The notes under the pieces: model-generated
What the model was told of the DNA's origin: nothing
The model's input: only the letters and a program-made list of their open reading frames with translations
Databases searched by the model: none
Shown here: in pieces, positions 8,580-15,939 of the stretch
How positions within the stretch are numbered: the stretch's first letter is position 1
Layout: each line of letters begins with the position of its first letter
Position numbers and translations under genes: made by a program
Origin: KBS50 sp042666615
GTDB taxonomy: Bacteria > Actinomycetota > Actinomycetes > Mycobacteriales > Micromonosporaceae
NCBI RefSeq assembly: GCF_042666615.1
Contig: NZ_JBHTDD010000015.1
Location: 62,001-126,000, forward strand
Direction: 5' to 3'
Length of the DNA stretch: 64,000 nucleotides

Positions 8580-9272
8580 TTAGCGGTCCACCATCCCCGC
8601 CCGCCGGCGCAACGCCCCGACGTCGGTGACCACGATGCGACGCCCCTCGGTACGCAACCAGCCGCGGCTGGCGAACGATCCGATCGCCTGGTTCACGCTC
8701 TGCCGCGAGCCGCCCGCCATCTCGGCGAGCTGACTCTGGTTGAGTTCGATCGTGATCATGGGGGCCTGGCTCTCGCCGGCCAGCCGGACCAACGTCTTGG
8801 CGACCCGACCGGGCAGATCGAGGAAGACGTGGTCGGCGTTCTGCTCGGTGAGCCGCCGGATCAGGCCGCCGAGCGAGCGCATCACCGCGTCGAGAATGCG
8901 TGGGTTGGAATGCACCAGCTCCATGAAGGCGCCCCGACTCAGCGCCAGCGCGGCGGTGTCCTCGATGGCCTCGGCCGAGGTGGAGCGGGTCGAGGCGTCC
9001 AGCAGGGACACCTCACCCAGCACGTCCGGTGGACGCATCACGGTGAGGATCGCCCGCTCGCCGGTGGGTGCCGTGCGGAAGACGGCGACCGCCCCGCGCC
9101 GCAACACGATCAACGACTCGCCGGGGTCGTTCTCCACGAACAGCAACTGACCCTTGCGGTAGGTACGTGGCACCGCGGCGGCGATCACCCGCTGCCGTGC
9201 CTCCGGCTCCAAGCCGGCAAACATGTCGACACCGGCGAGCGCGTCGCCCGGCTCCGGTAGGCGTCCTTCCAC
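8580..9272 (-). CDS. Crp/Fnr-family transcriptional regulator
   Basis: A 230-residue DNA-binding regulator. The N-terminal cyclic-nucleotide-binding beta roll covers about 15-135 (FAGLEPEARQRVI, then GESLIVLRRGAVAVFR and VLGEVSLLDAS). A dimerisation helix follows, then a winged helix-turn-helix (LNQSQLAEMAGGSRQSVNQAI, about 176-196). The phosphate-binding cassette reads GEVSLLDASTRSTSAEA, with the R-S/T pair seen in cAMP-binding proteins, so ligand binding is plausible. GTG at 9272 has GGAGGGG upstream. It could respond to the cyclase made from 4500-8111, but that link is inference from proximity. Confidence 0.92.
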   Translation of the reverse strand: MEGRLPEPGDALAGVDMFAGLEPEARQRVIAAAVPRTYRKGQLLFVENDPGESLIVLRRGAVAVFRTAPTGERAILTVMRPPDVLGEVSLLDASTRSTSAEAIEDTAALALSRGAFMELVHSNPRILDAVMRSLGGLIRRLTEQNADHVFLDLPGRVAKTLVRLAGESQAPMITIELNQSQLAEMAGGSRQSVNQAIGSFASRGWLRTEGRRIVVTDVGALRRRAGMVDR

Positions 9273-9814
9273 GGCCCAACCCCTCCCCGGTACGGACCCG
9301 CAGCCGTTCCGGACCCCACACGTCGGTCACGGACTGCATTGATACCGGATTCCCGCCCGGCAGCGTTACCCATCAGATCATGACTGTCATGTCGCGTGCT
9401 GTACACCCCTCGAATCATTTCTGTGACAGTTAGAGAACTCCGCGAAGGGCACGATGATCTGCAGATTCGCACCGGGTCGGGGGGATCACGGGGGCCGGGG
9501 CGGATCAGGTCGCGGGGCGCCGCGGTCGGCCGGAGTGGGGGCGGGGGTGCTTCCTCCGGCCGACCGCGGCGGACCGAACTCGCGGGGGCGTCGGCGGAGC
9601 GTCGGCCACCGACGCCCCGCGTCGATCGCGCGTCGGCCTGGGGAGGCCGGGTGATCCGTCGCCGGAACGGCTCGGCGGGCCGGGGGACCCGCCGGCTGAC
9701 CGGCTCGGACCGGTGGTCCGTTGCCGGGACGGGTCACCGCGCGGCCGGGCGGGTGGGCCACCGACGTGGCCCCCGCCCGGTGCCGGCCCCGAGGCGTGGT
9801 TCAGGATGGCGGTG
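9273..9814. other. long intergenic region with no convincing gene
   Basis: About 540 bases lie between the divergent crp-like gene and the ribonuclease gene. The part near the crp-like start (9340-9440) is less GC-rich and holds short palindromes, so it is the probable promoter zone. From 9470 to 9790 the DNA is extremely GC-rich; open frames there encode arginine/glycine-rich text with no codon-position bias or ribosome site. I see no RNA gene. Confidence 0.6.
9379..9391. promoter_or_regulatory. 13-base perfect palindrome, possible operator
   Basis: CATGACTGTCATG reads as two 6-base arms around a central T. It lies about 110 bases upstream of the GTG of the crp-like regulator, in the less GC-rich promoter zone. 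It could be an autoregulatory operator, but the spacing differs from the usual Crp half-site arrangement. Confidence 0.3.
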
Positions 9815-10306
9815 ATGGTGTACCGCTACTTCTATGACTGCGAGTTCGTCGAGGACGGCCGGATCATCGACCTCGTGTCGATCGGCGTCGTCGACGAGTT
9901 CGGGCGTGAGTTCTACGCCGTGTCCACCGAGTTCGACGATCGTCGGGCCATTCCCTGGGTACGCCGCAACGTGCTGGACAAGCTTCCCTCGCCGGCTGAC
10001 CCGGCGTGGCGCTCCAGGGAGCGCATCCGGGACGACCTGTACGAGTTCCTGACCGAACCGCTGCGGGACCAGCCGGCGCAGAGGATAGAGCTGTGGGCCT
10101 GGTACGCCGCGTACGACCACGTGGCGCTCGCCCAGCTGTGGGGCGCCATGCCCGCGCTGCCCCGGGCGTTGCCCCGGTTCACGAAGGACCTGCGACAACT
10201 CTGGGACGACCGGGGCCGGCCGGCGCTGCCCGAAGCCGCCGCCGACCGGCATGATGCCCTGGTGGACGCCCGGCACAACCTGGCCCGCTGGCAGGTCATG
10301 GGCTGA
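9815..10306 (+). CDS. RNase AS-like 3'-5' exoribonuclease (DEDDh)
   Basis: About 163 residues matching polyadenylate-specific exoribonuclease AS (M. tuberculosis Rv2179c). The DEDDh residues are visible: Asp and Glu in FYDCEFVEDG, Asp in AAYDHVAL, and His/Asp in HDALVDARHNL. Family hallmarks such as IDLVSIGVVDEFGREFYAV and IELWAWYAAYDH are intact. Predicted to trim A-rich RNA 3' ends in the cytoplasm. ATG 9815 has AGGATGG upstream; ATG 9806 would add three residues. In mycobacteria this gene neighbours the class II DAHP synthase, which also occurs in this window about 11 kb away. Confidence 0.9.
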   Translation: MVYRYFYDCEFVEDGRIIDLVSIGVVDEFGREFYAVSTEFDDRRAIPWVRRNVLDKLPSPADPAWRSRERIRDDLYEFLTEPLRDQPAQRIELWAWYAAYDHVALAQLWGAMPALPRALPRFTKDLRQLWDDRGRPALPEAAADRHDALVDARHNLARWQVMG

Positions 10307-10670
10307 CGGAGGTCGCGGGCTGGCGGATGGCCTCGCGGGCTGGTGGGACCGTGCTGGTGGGAAGGCCGCGTGGGCTGGTGGCGGGATGGCCGTGCGGGAT
10401 GGCCGTGCGAGCTTGCGGCGGGAAGGCCGCAGGGGCCCTGCCTGATCATGCCCGCAGCGGTCCGCAGCCCGCACCGCCGCCGCGAATGCCGTCCCCCGCG
10501 CCTGTTCCGCCCCGATCTTGGACAGGTTCCGTTCAGAAGACGGAACCTGTCCAAGATCTGCGCCCGGCCCGGCCTCGGTACCGAGGAGTCGGCCGTCCCG
10601 GATGACGGCAGACCGTTTGGCTGCCGATCCCGGGGGCATGGGTCGGGAGGACGCCATCGAGAGGGGACCC
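10307..10670. other. repeat-rich intergenic region
   Basis: No gene seen. The first 130 bases consist of short degenerate direct repeats (GGGATGGCCGTGC twice, GGGAAGGCCGC twice). A long perfect hairpin follows at 10514-10558, and the last 30 bases carry the GAGGGG ribosome site of the next gene. Confidence 0.6.
10514..10558. repeat. perfect 19-bp inverted repeat hairpin
   Basis: Left arm GATCTTGGACAGGTTCCGT (10514-10532), a seven-base loop TCAGAAG, and an exact complementary right arm (10540-10558). Its ends share the form GATCTWGGRCAG with the dispersed hairpin found at 12474, 23364 and 47896, although the interior differs. It may act as a transcription terminator or be a mobile palindromic repeat. 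Confidence 0.85.
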
Positions 10671-11174
10671 ATGAGCCACGAACCGAAGACCGACGCCGAG
10701 GCCCGTGACACGGTGACCCGGCTGATCCGGGACGCGAAGATCTGCATGCTGACCACCACGACGGCCGACGGTCGACAGGTGAGCCGGCCGATGGGCCTGC
10801 AGGAGGCTGAGTTCGACGGAGAGCTGTGGTTCTTCGCCGACGCCGACTCCGCGAAGGTTCACCAGGTCGAGCGCAATCCGCAGGTCAACGTCGCGTTCGC
10901 CGACCAGAAGAACAACGCCTGGGTGTCCATCTCGGGAACCGCAGAGCAGGCGTACGACCGGGCCAAGGCCGAACAGTTGTGGAATCCGCTGCTCAAGGCC
11001 TGGTTTCCGGACGGGCTCGACACTCCGAGCCTGACCCTGCTGCGGGTGCGGGCAAGCTCGGCAGAGTACTGGAACTCACCCAACGGCAAGGTGATCACCC
11101 TGCTCGGCTACGCCAAGGCGGCAGTCACCGGTGATCGCCCGGAGGGCGGGGAGAACCGCGAGGTCAGCTTCTGA
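10671..11174 (+). CDS. pyridoxamine 5'-phosphate oxidase-fold general stress protein
   Basis: A 167-residue split-barrel flavin-binding protein of the general stress protein 26 type. An early helix VTRLIRDAKICMLTTT leads into GRQVSRPMGLQEAEFDGELWFFAD, the usual FMN-phosphate region, followed by KNNAWVSISGTAEQAYD and an LLRVRASSAEYWNSPNGKV strand that closes the barrel. The cofactor is probably FMN or F420; the substrate is unknown. ATG 10671 follows GAGGGG. The gene stands alone between two structured intergenic regions. Confidence 0.88.
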   Translation: MSHEPKTDAEARDTVTRLIRDAKICMLTTTTADGRQVSRPMGLQEAEFDGELWFFADADSAKVHQVERNPQVNVAFADQKNNAWVSISGTAEQAYDRAKAEQLWNPLLKAWFPDGLDTPSLTLLRVRASSAEYWNSPNGKVITLLGYAKAAVTGDRPEGGENREVSF

Positions 11175-11211
11175 CGTACGAGATCAGGAAGCCGGCCGCC
11201 CAGTGGGTGTC

Positions 11212-11319
11212 GGCCCGCCGGTGGGGGCTCTGGCCGGCCAGCCGGTAGAGTGCGCGGTGAGTGACGGCCCGCCGGTGGGGGCTCTGGCCGGCCAGCCGGT
11301 AGAGTGCGCGGTGAGTGAC
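11212..11319. repeat. two tandem copies of a 54-bp unit upstream of pfkA
   Basis: The 54-base unit beginning GGCCCGCCGGTGGGGGCTCT occurs at 11212 and 11266 with no visible difference, and a third truncated start occurs at 11320. Each unit contains TAGAGT (11246-11251 and 11300-11305), a fair -10 match, so the duplication may have doubled a promoter or operator for the phosphofructokinase gene. Confidence 0.9.
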
Positions 11320-11414
11320 GGCCCGCCCCGGGCCGGCAACGACGCCGCGGTCTGACCTGACTACGACCCTGGGGCTCGATGGGCTACTTCGAGGCTCCAG
11401 GAGGCGAGCGGCTG

Positions 11415-12443
11415 ATGCGTATCGGCGTGCTGACCGGCGGCGGGGACTGCCCCGGCCTGAACGCGGTGATTCGGGCGGTGGTCCGCAAGGGGGTATCCAA
11501 CTACGGCCACGAGTTCGTGGGCTTCCAGGATGGCTGGCGCGGGCCCCTGGAGGGGGTGAGTCGCCCGCTCGGCATCGCCGAGGTCCGCGGCATCCTGCCC
11601 CGGGGCGGCACGATTCTCGGTTCCTCCCGGACCAATCCGTTCAAGATCGATGGCGGGGTTGAACGGATCAAGGACAACCTCGCCGGGCAGGGCGTGGACG
11701 CGCTGGTGGCGATCGGTGGCGAGGACACGCTGGGGGTGGCGACCAAGTTGCACGAGTTGGGCGTACGGGTGGTCGGCGTACCGAAGACCATCGACAACGA
11801 CCTCAGCGCTACCGACTACACGTTCGGCTTCGACACCGCCGTGAACATCGCGATGGAGGCGATCGATCGGCTGCACACCACCGCCGAGAGCCACCACCGC
11901 ACCCTGGTGGTGGAGGTGATGGGCCGGCACGCCGGCTGGATCGCGCTGCACGCCGGGCTGGCCGGTGGCGCCAACGTGATCCTGCTGCCCGAGCGGCAGT
12001 TCGATGTGGAGCAGGTGGCCGGCTACGTCGAGAAGCGGTTCCAGCACCAGTACGCCCCGATCGTGGTCGTCGCCGAGGGCGCCCATCCGCTCGAAGGTCA
12101 GATGGTGCTGCACAACCAGGAACTGGACGCGTTCGGTCACGTCCGGCTGGGTGGCATCGGGCAGTGGCTGGCCGGCGAGATCGAGCAGCGGACCGGCAAG
12201 GAGGCGCGGACCGTGGTGCTGGGGCACATCCAGCGCGGGGGGACCCCGACCGCCTTCGACCGGGTCCTCGCGACCCGGCTCGGTCTGCACGCGATCGACG
12301 CCGCCAATGACGGCGACTGGGGCAAGATGGTCGCCATGCAGGGCACCGACATCGTCCGGGTGCCGCTCGCCGAGGCGACCCGGGAGCTGAAGACGGTTCC
12401 GCTGGAGCGGTACACCGAGGCCGAGGTCTTCTTCGGCAGCTGA
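11415..12443 (+). CDS. pfkA: 6-phosphofructokinase, pyrophosphate-type active site
   Basis: Phosphorylates fructose-6-phosphate in glycolysis. The 342-residue protein has the family features: GGGDCPGLNAVIRA at 8-21, the donor loop GGEDT at 101-105, PKTIDND at 123-129 with the catalytic Asp127, MGRHAGWIA, and GHIQRGGTPTAFDR. Position 104 is Asp and position 124 is Lys. In this superfamily that pair characterises pyrophosphate-dependent enzymes such as that of Amycolatopsis methanolica, while ATP enzymes have Gly at both. I therefore predict PPi as donor, which would make the step reversible. ATG 11415 has GGAGG upstream. The duplicated 54-bp element precedes it and a hairpin repeat follows it. 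Confidence 0.93.
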   Translation: MRIGVLTGGGDCPGLNAVIRAVVRKGVSNYGHEFVGFQDGWRGPLEGVSRPLGIAEVRGILPRGGTILGSSRTNPFKIDGGVERIKDNLAGQGVDALVAIGGEDTLGVATKLHELGVRVVGVPKTIDNDLSATDYTFGFDTAVNIAMEAIDRLHTTAESHHRTLVVEVMGRHAGWIALHAGLAGGANVILLPERQFDVEQVAGYVEKRFQHQYAPIVVVAEGAHPLEGQMVLHNQELDAFGHVRLGGIGQWLAGEIEQRTGKEARTVVLGHIQRGGTPTAFDRVLATRLGLHAIDAANDGDWGKMVAMQGTDIVRVPLAEATRELKTVPLERYTEAEVFFGS

Positions 12444-12473
12444 CGCCGTCGCCCCTCCGGGCTATTCCGCGTT

Positions 12474-12529
12474 GATCTAGGGCAGATGGTTGCGATTGGA
12501 GATCAAAGAGCGGCCATCTGCCCTAGATC
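12474..12529. repeat. dispersed hairpin repeat, copy A
   Basis: Arms GATCTAGGGCAGATGG (12474-12489) and its exact complement (12514-12529) enclose 24 bases containing ATTGGAGATCAA. It lies 30 bases after the pfkA stop. Copies B (23364) and C (47896) have the same arms; here the stem tip has diverged and no longer pairs fully. Confidence 0.92.
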
Positions 12530-12606
12530 GCGGGGGAGGGCGTCGCGGGGGAGGGGCTGGCGGGGGAGGGGACGGCGCGGTGGGAGGGGTACTGGGAGGG
12601 GGAGCG

Positions 12607-13425
12607 ATGGCGCCGGGGAAGCACACGGTCGCGGTGATCGGTGCTGGCAAGATCGGCGAGCTGGTCCTGTCCGGATTGCTGCGGGCGGGCTGGCCCGCGG
12701 GCAAGCTGCTGGCCACGGCCCGGCGGGCGGACCGGGCCGCCGAGCTGACCACCCGCTACGGCGTACGGATGGTCGACAACGTCACCGCGGTGCTGGACGC
12801 GGACGCGCTGGCCGTGGCGGTCAAGCCGCAGGACGCCGGCGCGTTGCTGGCCGAGATCGGCCCGAAGGTGCCGGCGGACAAGCTGGTGATCTCGCTGTGT
12901 GCCGGCCTGCCGACGAGCTTCTTCAACCGCCGGCTGCCGGAGGGGACTCCGGTGGTGCGCGTCATGACCAACACCCCGGCCCTGGTGGACCAGGCGATGA
13001 CCGCGATCTCCGCCGGCCCGCACGCGACCGCGGAACACCTGGCGCTGGCCGAGGAGATGTTCACCCCGCTCGGTGCCACCATCCGGGTGCCCGAGTCGCA
13101 GCAGGACGCGGTCACCGCGCTCTCCGGTTCCGGACCGGCGTATTTCTACCTGCTGGTGGAGGCTATGACGGATGCCGGCATCCTGCTGGGACTGCCCCGG
13201 CAGGTGGCCCACGACCTGATCGTGCAGACCGCCATCGGCTCGGCGATCATGTTGCGCGATTCGGGCGAGCACCCGGTGAAGCTGCGGGAGGCGGTGACGT
13301 CGCCCGCCGGGACCACCATCTCCGCGGTGCGCGAGCTGGAGAACCACGGGGTACGGGCCGCGTTGCTGGCCGCCCTGGAGGCCGCCCGGGACCGGGCCCG
13401 GGAGTTGGCCGCCCAGAACGAGTGA
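12607..13425 (+). CDS. proC: pyrroline-5-carboxylate reductase
   Basis: Last step of proline synthesis: NAD(P)H reduction of 1-pyrroline-5-carboxylate. The 272-residue protein starts with the Rossmann motif VAVIGAGKIGE. It continues with AVAVKPQDAGALL, the VVRVMTNTPALVDQAMTAI segment and the C-terminal dimerisation signature (ALSGSGPAYFYLLVEAMTDAGI, then SPAGTTISAVRELENHGVRAAL). ATG 12607 has a GGAGGGGGAG ribosome site. A longer frame from 12490 was rejected because it begins inside hairpin repeat A and encodes low-complexity glycine runs. Confidence 0.96.
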   Translation: MAPGKHTVAVIGAGKIGELVLSGLLRAGWPAGKLLATARRADRAAELTTRYGVRMVDNVTAVLDADALAVAVKPQDAGALLAEIGPKVPADKLVISLCAGLPTSFFNRRLPEGTPVVRVMTNTPALVDQAMTAISAGPHATAEHLALAEEMFTPLGATIRVPESQQDAVTALSGSGPAYFYLLVEAMTDAGILLGLPRQVAHDLIVQTAIGSAIMLRDSGEHPVKLREAVTSPAGTTISAVRELENHGVRAALLAALEAARDRARELAAQNE

Positions 13426-13517
13426 GCCGGCTGGCAGAACCGGCGGCATCCCGCCCGCCGTCGACGCCCGGCGGGCGGAACCAGCCGACGAACGCGGGAT
13501 CGGCGGGCGAACGCGGC

Positions 13518-14201
13518 TCAGCCAGCGGCGGAGGGCGGGAAGACCGGGGCCGCTGACTCGGCGACCGCGAACACCACCACGTTGTCCCGGTAGTGTCGGG
13601 TCCGCTCGTCGAAGGTGCCACCGCAGGTGACCAGACGCAGTTCGGGGCCGGGCGTCGGGCCGTACACCGCGTCGGTGCCGAAGGACTCCTTGGCGTACCG
13701 CTCGACGGCGGTGACCCGGAAGGAGATCGAGCCGGTCGCACCGTGAACCTCGATCACGTCGCCGCCGCGCAGCTCGTCGATTCGGGCGAACACGGCGGGC
13801 CCGGAAAGCGAGTCGAGGTGCCCCGCGATGATGGCCGGTCCGGTCGCGCCGGGGACCGGGCCGCCCGCGTACCAGCCGGCCTGGTCGTAGGCGGCGGGCG
13901 GGACCAGCCGGCCGGTCCCGTCCAGGCCGAGCGGCGCGAGCGGTGAGTCCACACCGAGCCGGGGGACGCGGACCCGCTGGGGCGGCCCGGCCCGGTGGCC
14001 ACCGACACCGGTCGACTGGGCGATGCCCGGTTCGCACATCGCCACGCAGGCCGGCTGCCAGACCGCCGGGGGAGCGGCTTCTGGTACGCCGGCCACGCCG
14101 AGCCCGGTGCCGGTGGCCACGCAGAGGAGCAGGCCGGCCGCGCCGACCGCCAGGGAGACCGGTCGGATCCGGTCGGGCCGGGACCGGACCAACCCGCTCA
14201 C
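13518..14201 (-). CDS. class F-type sortase
   Basis: A 227-residue membrane-anchored transpeptidase. An N-terminal helix (PVSLAVGAAGLLLCVATGTGLGVAG) is followed by the sortase barrel. Catalytic residues are visible: His in AIIAGHLDS, Cys in LRLVTCGGTFD and Arg in RHYRDNVVVFA. The size and the GGTFDERTRHYRDN segment fit the actinobacterial class F group. GTG 14201 overlaps the stop of the upstream DUF4397 gene (GTGA), so the two are translationally coupled. The partner is the obvious candidate substrate or co-factor. Confidence 0.9.
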   Translation of the reverse strand: MSGLVRSRPDRIRPVSLAVGAAGLLLCVATGTGLGVAGVPEAAPPAVWQPACVAMCEPGIAQSTGVGGHRAGPPQRVRVPRLGVDSPLAPLGLDGTGRLVPPAAYDQAGWYAGGPVPGATGPAIIAGHLDSLSGPAVFARIDELRGGDVIEVHGATGSISFRVTAVERYAKESFGTDAVYGPTPGPELRLVTCGGTFDERTRHYRDNVVVFAVAESAAPVFPPSAAG

Positions 14202-15136
14202 CCGGACAGCCGTGCCCGGCGCCGGAGCCCGCCGCGCCGGAGTCCGACCACCGCGCCGAGCGCGAGCCCGACCACGAGCACTCCCACCGCACCCACCAGC
14301 AGCGGCGGGTACGGGTCGTCGGCCGCGGCCATGCCGCCGCCTCCGGTCTCCACCCCACCCGCCGGGACGACGCTGCCGCCTCGGGCGTCGACCCGCAGCT
14401 CGGTGGTCAGCCCGCCCTGCTTGGCGTCGAGCACGAGCAGCGAGTAGACGGTGCCGTCGGCGAGCGAGACGTCGGACATGGTGGCCTGGGCGCCGGGCGG
14501 AGCGAGGCGCAGCCGCCAGTTGCCCGGCCGCACCGCCGCGTACGAGGTGGTGGTGGCGAACTGGACACCGGTGGCGATGACGGGGCCGTCCTGGGTGGCG
14601 ACGTCGAGCACCGGGGCCCGCACCGACGCCTGAACGACGCGGACCTTGGCCTGCCCGGCCGGTGGTCGGCTCAGGTCGTCGTCGAGGACCCGCAGTCCAA
14701 GATCTGCGTACCGGCCGACGCCGGCCACTGTGTACGCCTGTCCGGCGGTCACCGACACCTCGGTGGTGAGCACCGGGGGATCGCTGGCCGGGGCGCCCGC
14801 CTTGCGCATCGCGACCGCGTACCGGCCGGGCGACATCGGCTGGTAGTTCGACAGCTGGCCGTAGCCGACCGCCTCGAACTTCTGCTGTTTCGCGTCCTTG
14901 GCGGCGGCGCCCAGATAGACGTCGACGGCGGGGGTGTCCGGGGACAGGTGGGCCAGCCGGACGTACCCGACGGGAGCCGCCTGCCCGGCGGTGGCTGCCT
15001 GCCCGGCGGTGGCTGCCCGCGCGGGTCCGGGCAGGGCCAGGGTGCCACCGGCCGCGAGCAGCGCGGCGCCGAGAAGGGCCGCCAGCCGGCGCCGGTTCGT
15101 GGATCGGGAAAAGGACATGCCGCCTGCTGCCGTCAT
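14198..15136 (-). CDS. secreted DUF4397 protein with C-terminal membrane anchor
   Basis: A 312-residue surface protein. A signal peptide (RRRLAALLGAALLAAGGTLALPGPARA) precedes a short TAGQA repeat, then DUF4397 modules beginning VGYVRLAHLSPDTPAVDVYL and ending near ELRVDARG. The tail has VETGGGG, a short linker, a transmembrane helix (LLVGAVGVLVVGLALGAVVGL) and an arginine-rich end, the architecture of a sortase substrate, although no canonical LPxTG is present. ATG 15136 has AGGAGG just upstream; ATG 15118 is possible. It is coupled to the sortase gene. Confidence 0.85.
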   Translation of the reverse strand: MTAAGGMSFSRSTNRRRLAALLGAALLAAGGTLALPGPARAATAGQAATAGQAAPVGYVRLAHLSPDTPAVDVYLGAAAKDAKQQKFEAVGYGQLSNYQPMSPGRYAVAMRKAGAPASDPPVLTTEVSVTAGQAYTVAGVGRYADLGLRVLDDDLSRPPAGQAKVRVVQASVRAPVLDVATQDGPVIATGVQFATTTSYAAVRPGNWRLRLAPPGAQATMSDVSLADGTVYSLLVLDAKQGGLTTELRVDARGGSVVPAGGVETGGGGMAAADDPYPPLLVGAVGVLVVGLALGAVVGLRRGGLRRRARLSG

Positions 15137-15314
15137 GCCGCCTCCTGCCGTCGACCTCGGCCGACGGGGCCATCGCCCCACCGGCAAATGCACAGAGTCC
15201 CGTTGATCGGACTGCCGCGCAAGCCGAGCGGAGCCGGTTGACCGATTCCCGACTCAGCCGTCACTGGATCGGGTGAGGGAGGTCGCGTTGGCGCGTGAAG
15301 TACCCTGCCGGGTC

Positions 15315-15869
15315 ATGACGGAATCTGGCCGCCGGCCGGTCCTGCATCTCGTCGTCTGCGGGAGTCCCCGGGCCGCCCGGACCGCCGAACTGGTCGGTCT
15401 GGCCCGGGCAGCCGGATGGTCGGTGATTCCCATCGCCACTCCGTACGGGCTCCGGTTCCTCGACGTCCCGGCGGTCGAGGCGGCGACCGGGCAACCGGTC
15501 CGGCACGAGTTCCGGCGACCGGACGAGCCGAAGACGGTGCCCGACCCGGCTGGGGTGCTGGTCTGCCCGGCCACCTTCAACACGGTGAACAAACTCGCGG
15601 CCGGGATGGGTGACACGCTGGCGCTGGCGTTGGTGGCGGAGGGCATCGGCCGGGGAGTGCCGGTCGTGGTGGCGCCGGCGGTGAACACGGCCCTTGCCGC
15701 GCATCCCGCGTTCGTCCGCAGTCTCGGCGAGTTGGCCGCCGCCGGCGTGGGCGTGCTCTACGGGCCGGGCGTCTACCAACCGAACCCGCCGGGGGCCGGT
15801 GAGTCCGGCTATCCGCTGGAACTGGCGGTCCGGGCTCTCGGAGACCCGCCGGCGGTCCATGGACGTTGA
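15315..15869 (+). CDS. flavoprotein of the phosphopantothenoylcysteine decarboxylase-like family
   Basis: A 184-residue Rossmann-like flavoprotein. VLHLVVCGSPRAARTAELVGLAR holds the N-terminal flavin-phosphate loop. GVLVCPATFNTVNKLAAGMGDTLAL is the family's flavin-binding segment, followed by VVVAPAVNTALAAHPAF. No second domain is fused, so it is not a CoaBC enzyme; a decarboxylase role is only one possibility. ATG 15315 lies eight bases after TACCCT and has no ribosome site, suggesting a leaderless message. The secreted cellulase gene begins 70 bases downstream. Confidence 0.8.
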   Translation: MTESGRRPVLHLVVCGSPRAARTAELVGLARAAGWSVIPIATPYGLRFLDVPAVEAATGQPVRHEFRRPDEPKTVPDPAGVLVCPATFNTVNKLAAGMGDTLALALVAEGIGRGVPVVVAPAVNTALAAHPAFVRSLGELAAAGVGVLYGPGVYQPNPPGAGESGYPLELAVRALGDPPAVHGR

Positions 15870-15896
15870 CGTACGACGATGTCTTGGGCATCCTGG

Positions 15897-15910
15897 CGGA
15901 AGCGCTCCCA
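15897..15910. promoter_or_regulatory. CebR/CelR-like operator
   Basis: CGGAAGCGCTCCCA matches 12 of 14 positions of the palindrome TGGGAGCGCTCCCA, the known target of the LacI-family cellobiose regulators CebR/CelR in Streptomyces and Thermobifida. It sits 29 bases before the GTG of the GH44 gene. This argues for repression relieved by cellobiose and places the translation start downstream of it. Confidence 0.7.
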
Positions 15911-15939
15911 TGGCTCCCCGATCCCGAAGGGAAGCTGCT

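Noticed and set aside
9396..9815. Open frame of 139 residues in the intergenic region
   Set aside because: The composition is arginine/glycine-rich with no ribosome site or conserved motif; it looks like non-coding GC-rich DNA.
12490..12606. Longer start for proC at 12490
   Set aside because: It begins inside hairpin repeat A and encodes glycine runs; ATG 12607 has a strong ribosome site and matches the family N-terminus.
14695..14708. GTCCAAGATCTGCG inside the DUF4397 gene, identical to 14 bases at the right end of the 10514 hairpin
   Set aside because: It lies in a coding segment (YADLGLR) with no hairpin partner; chance identity is the simpler explanation.
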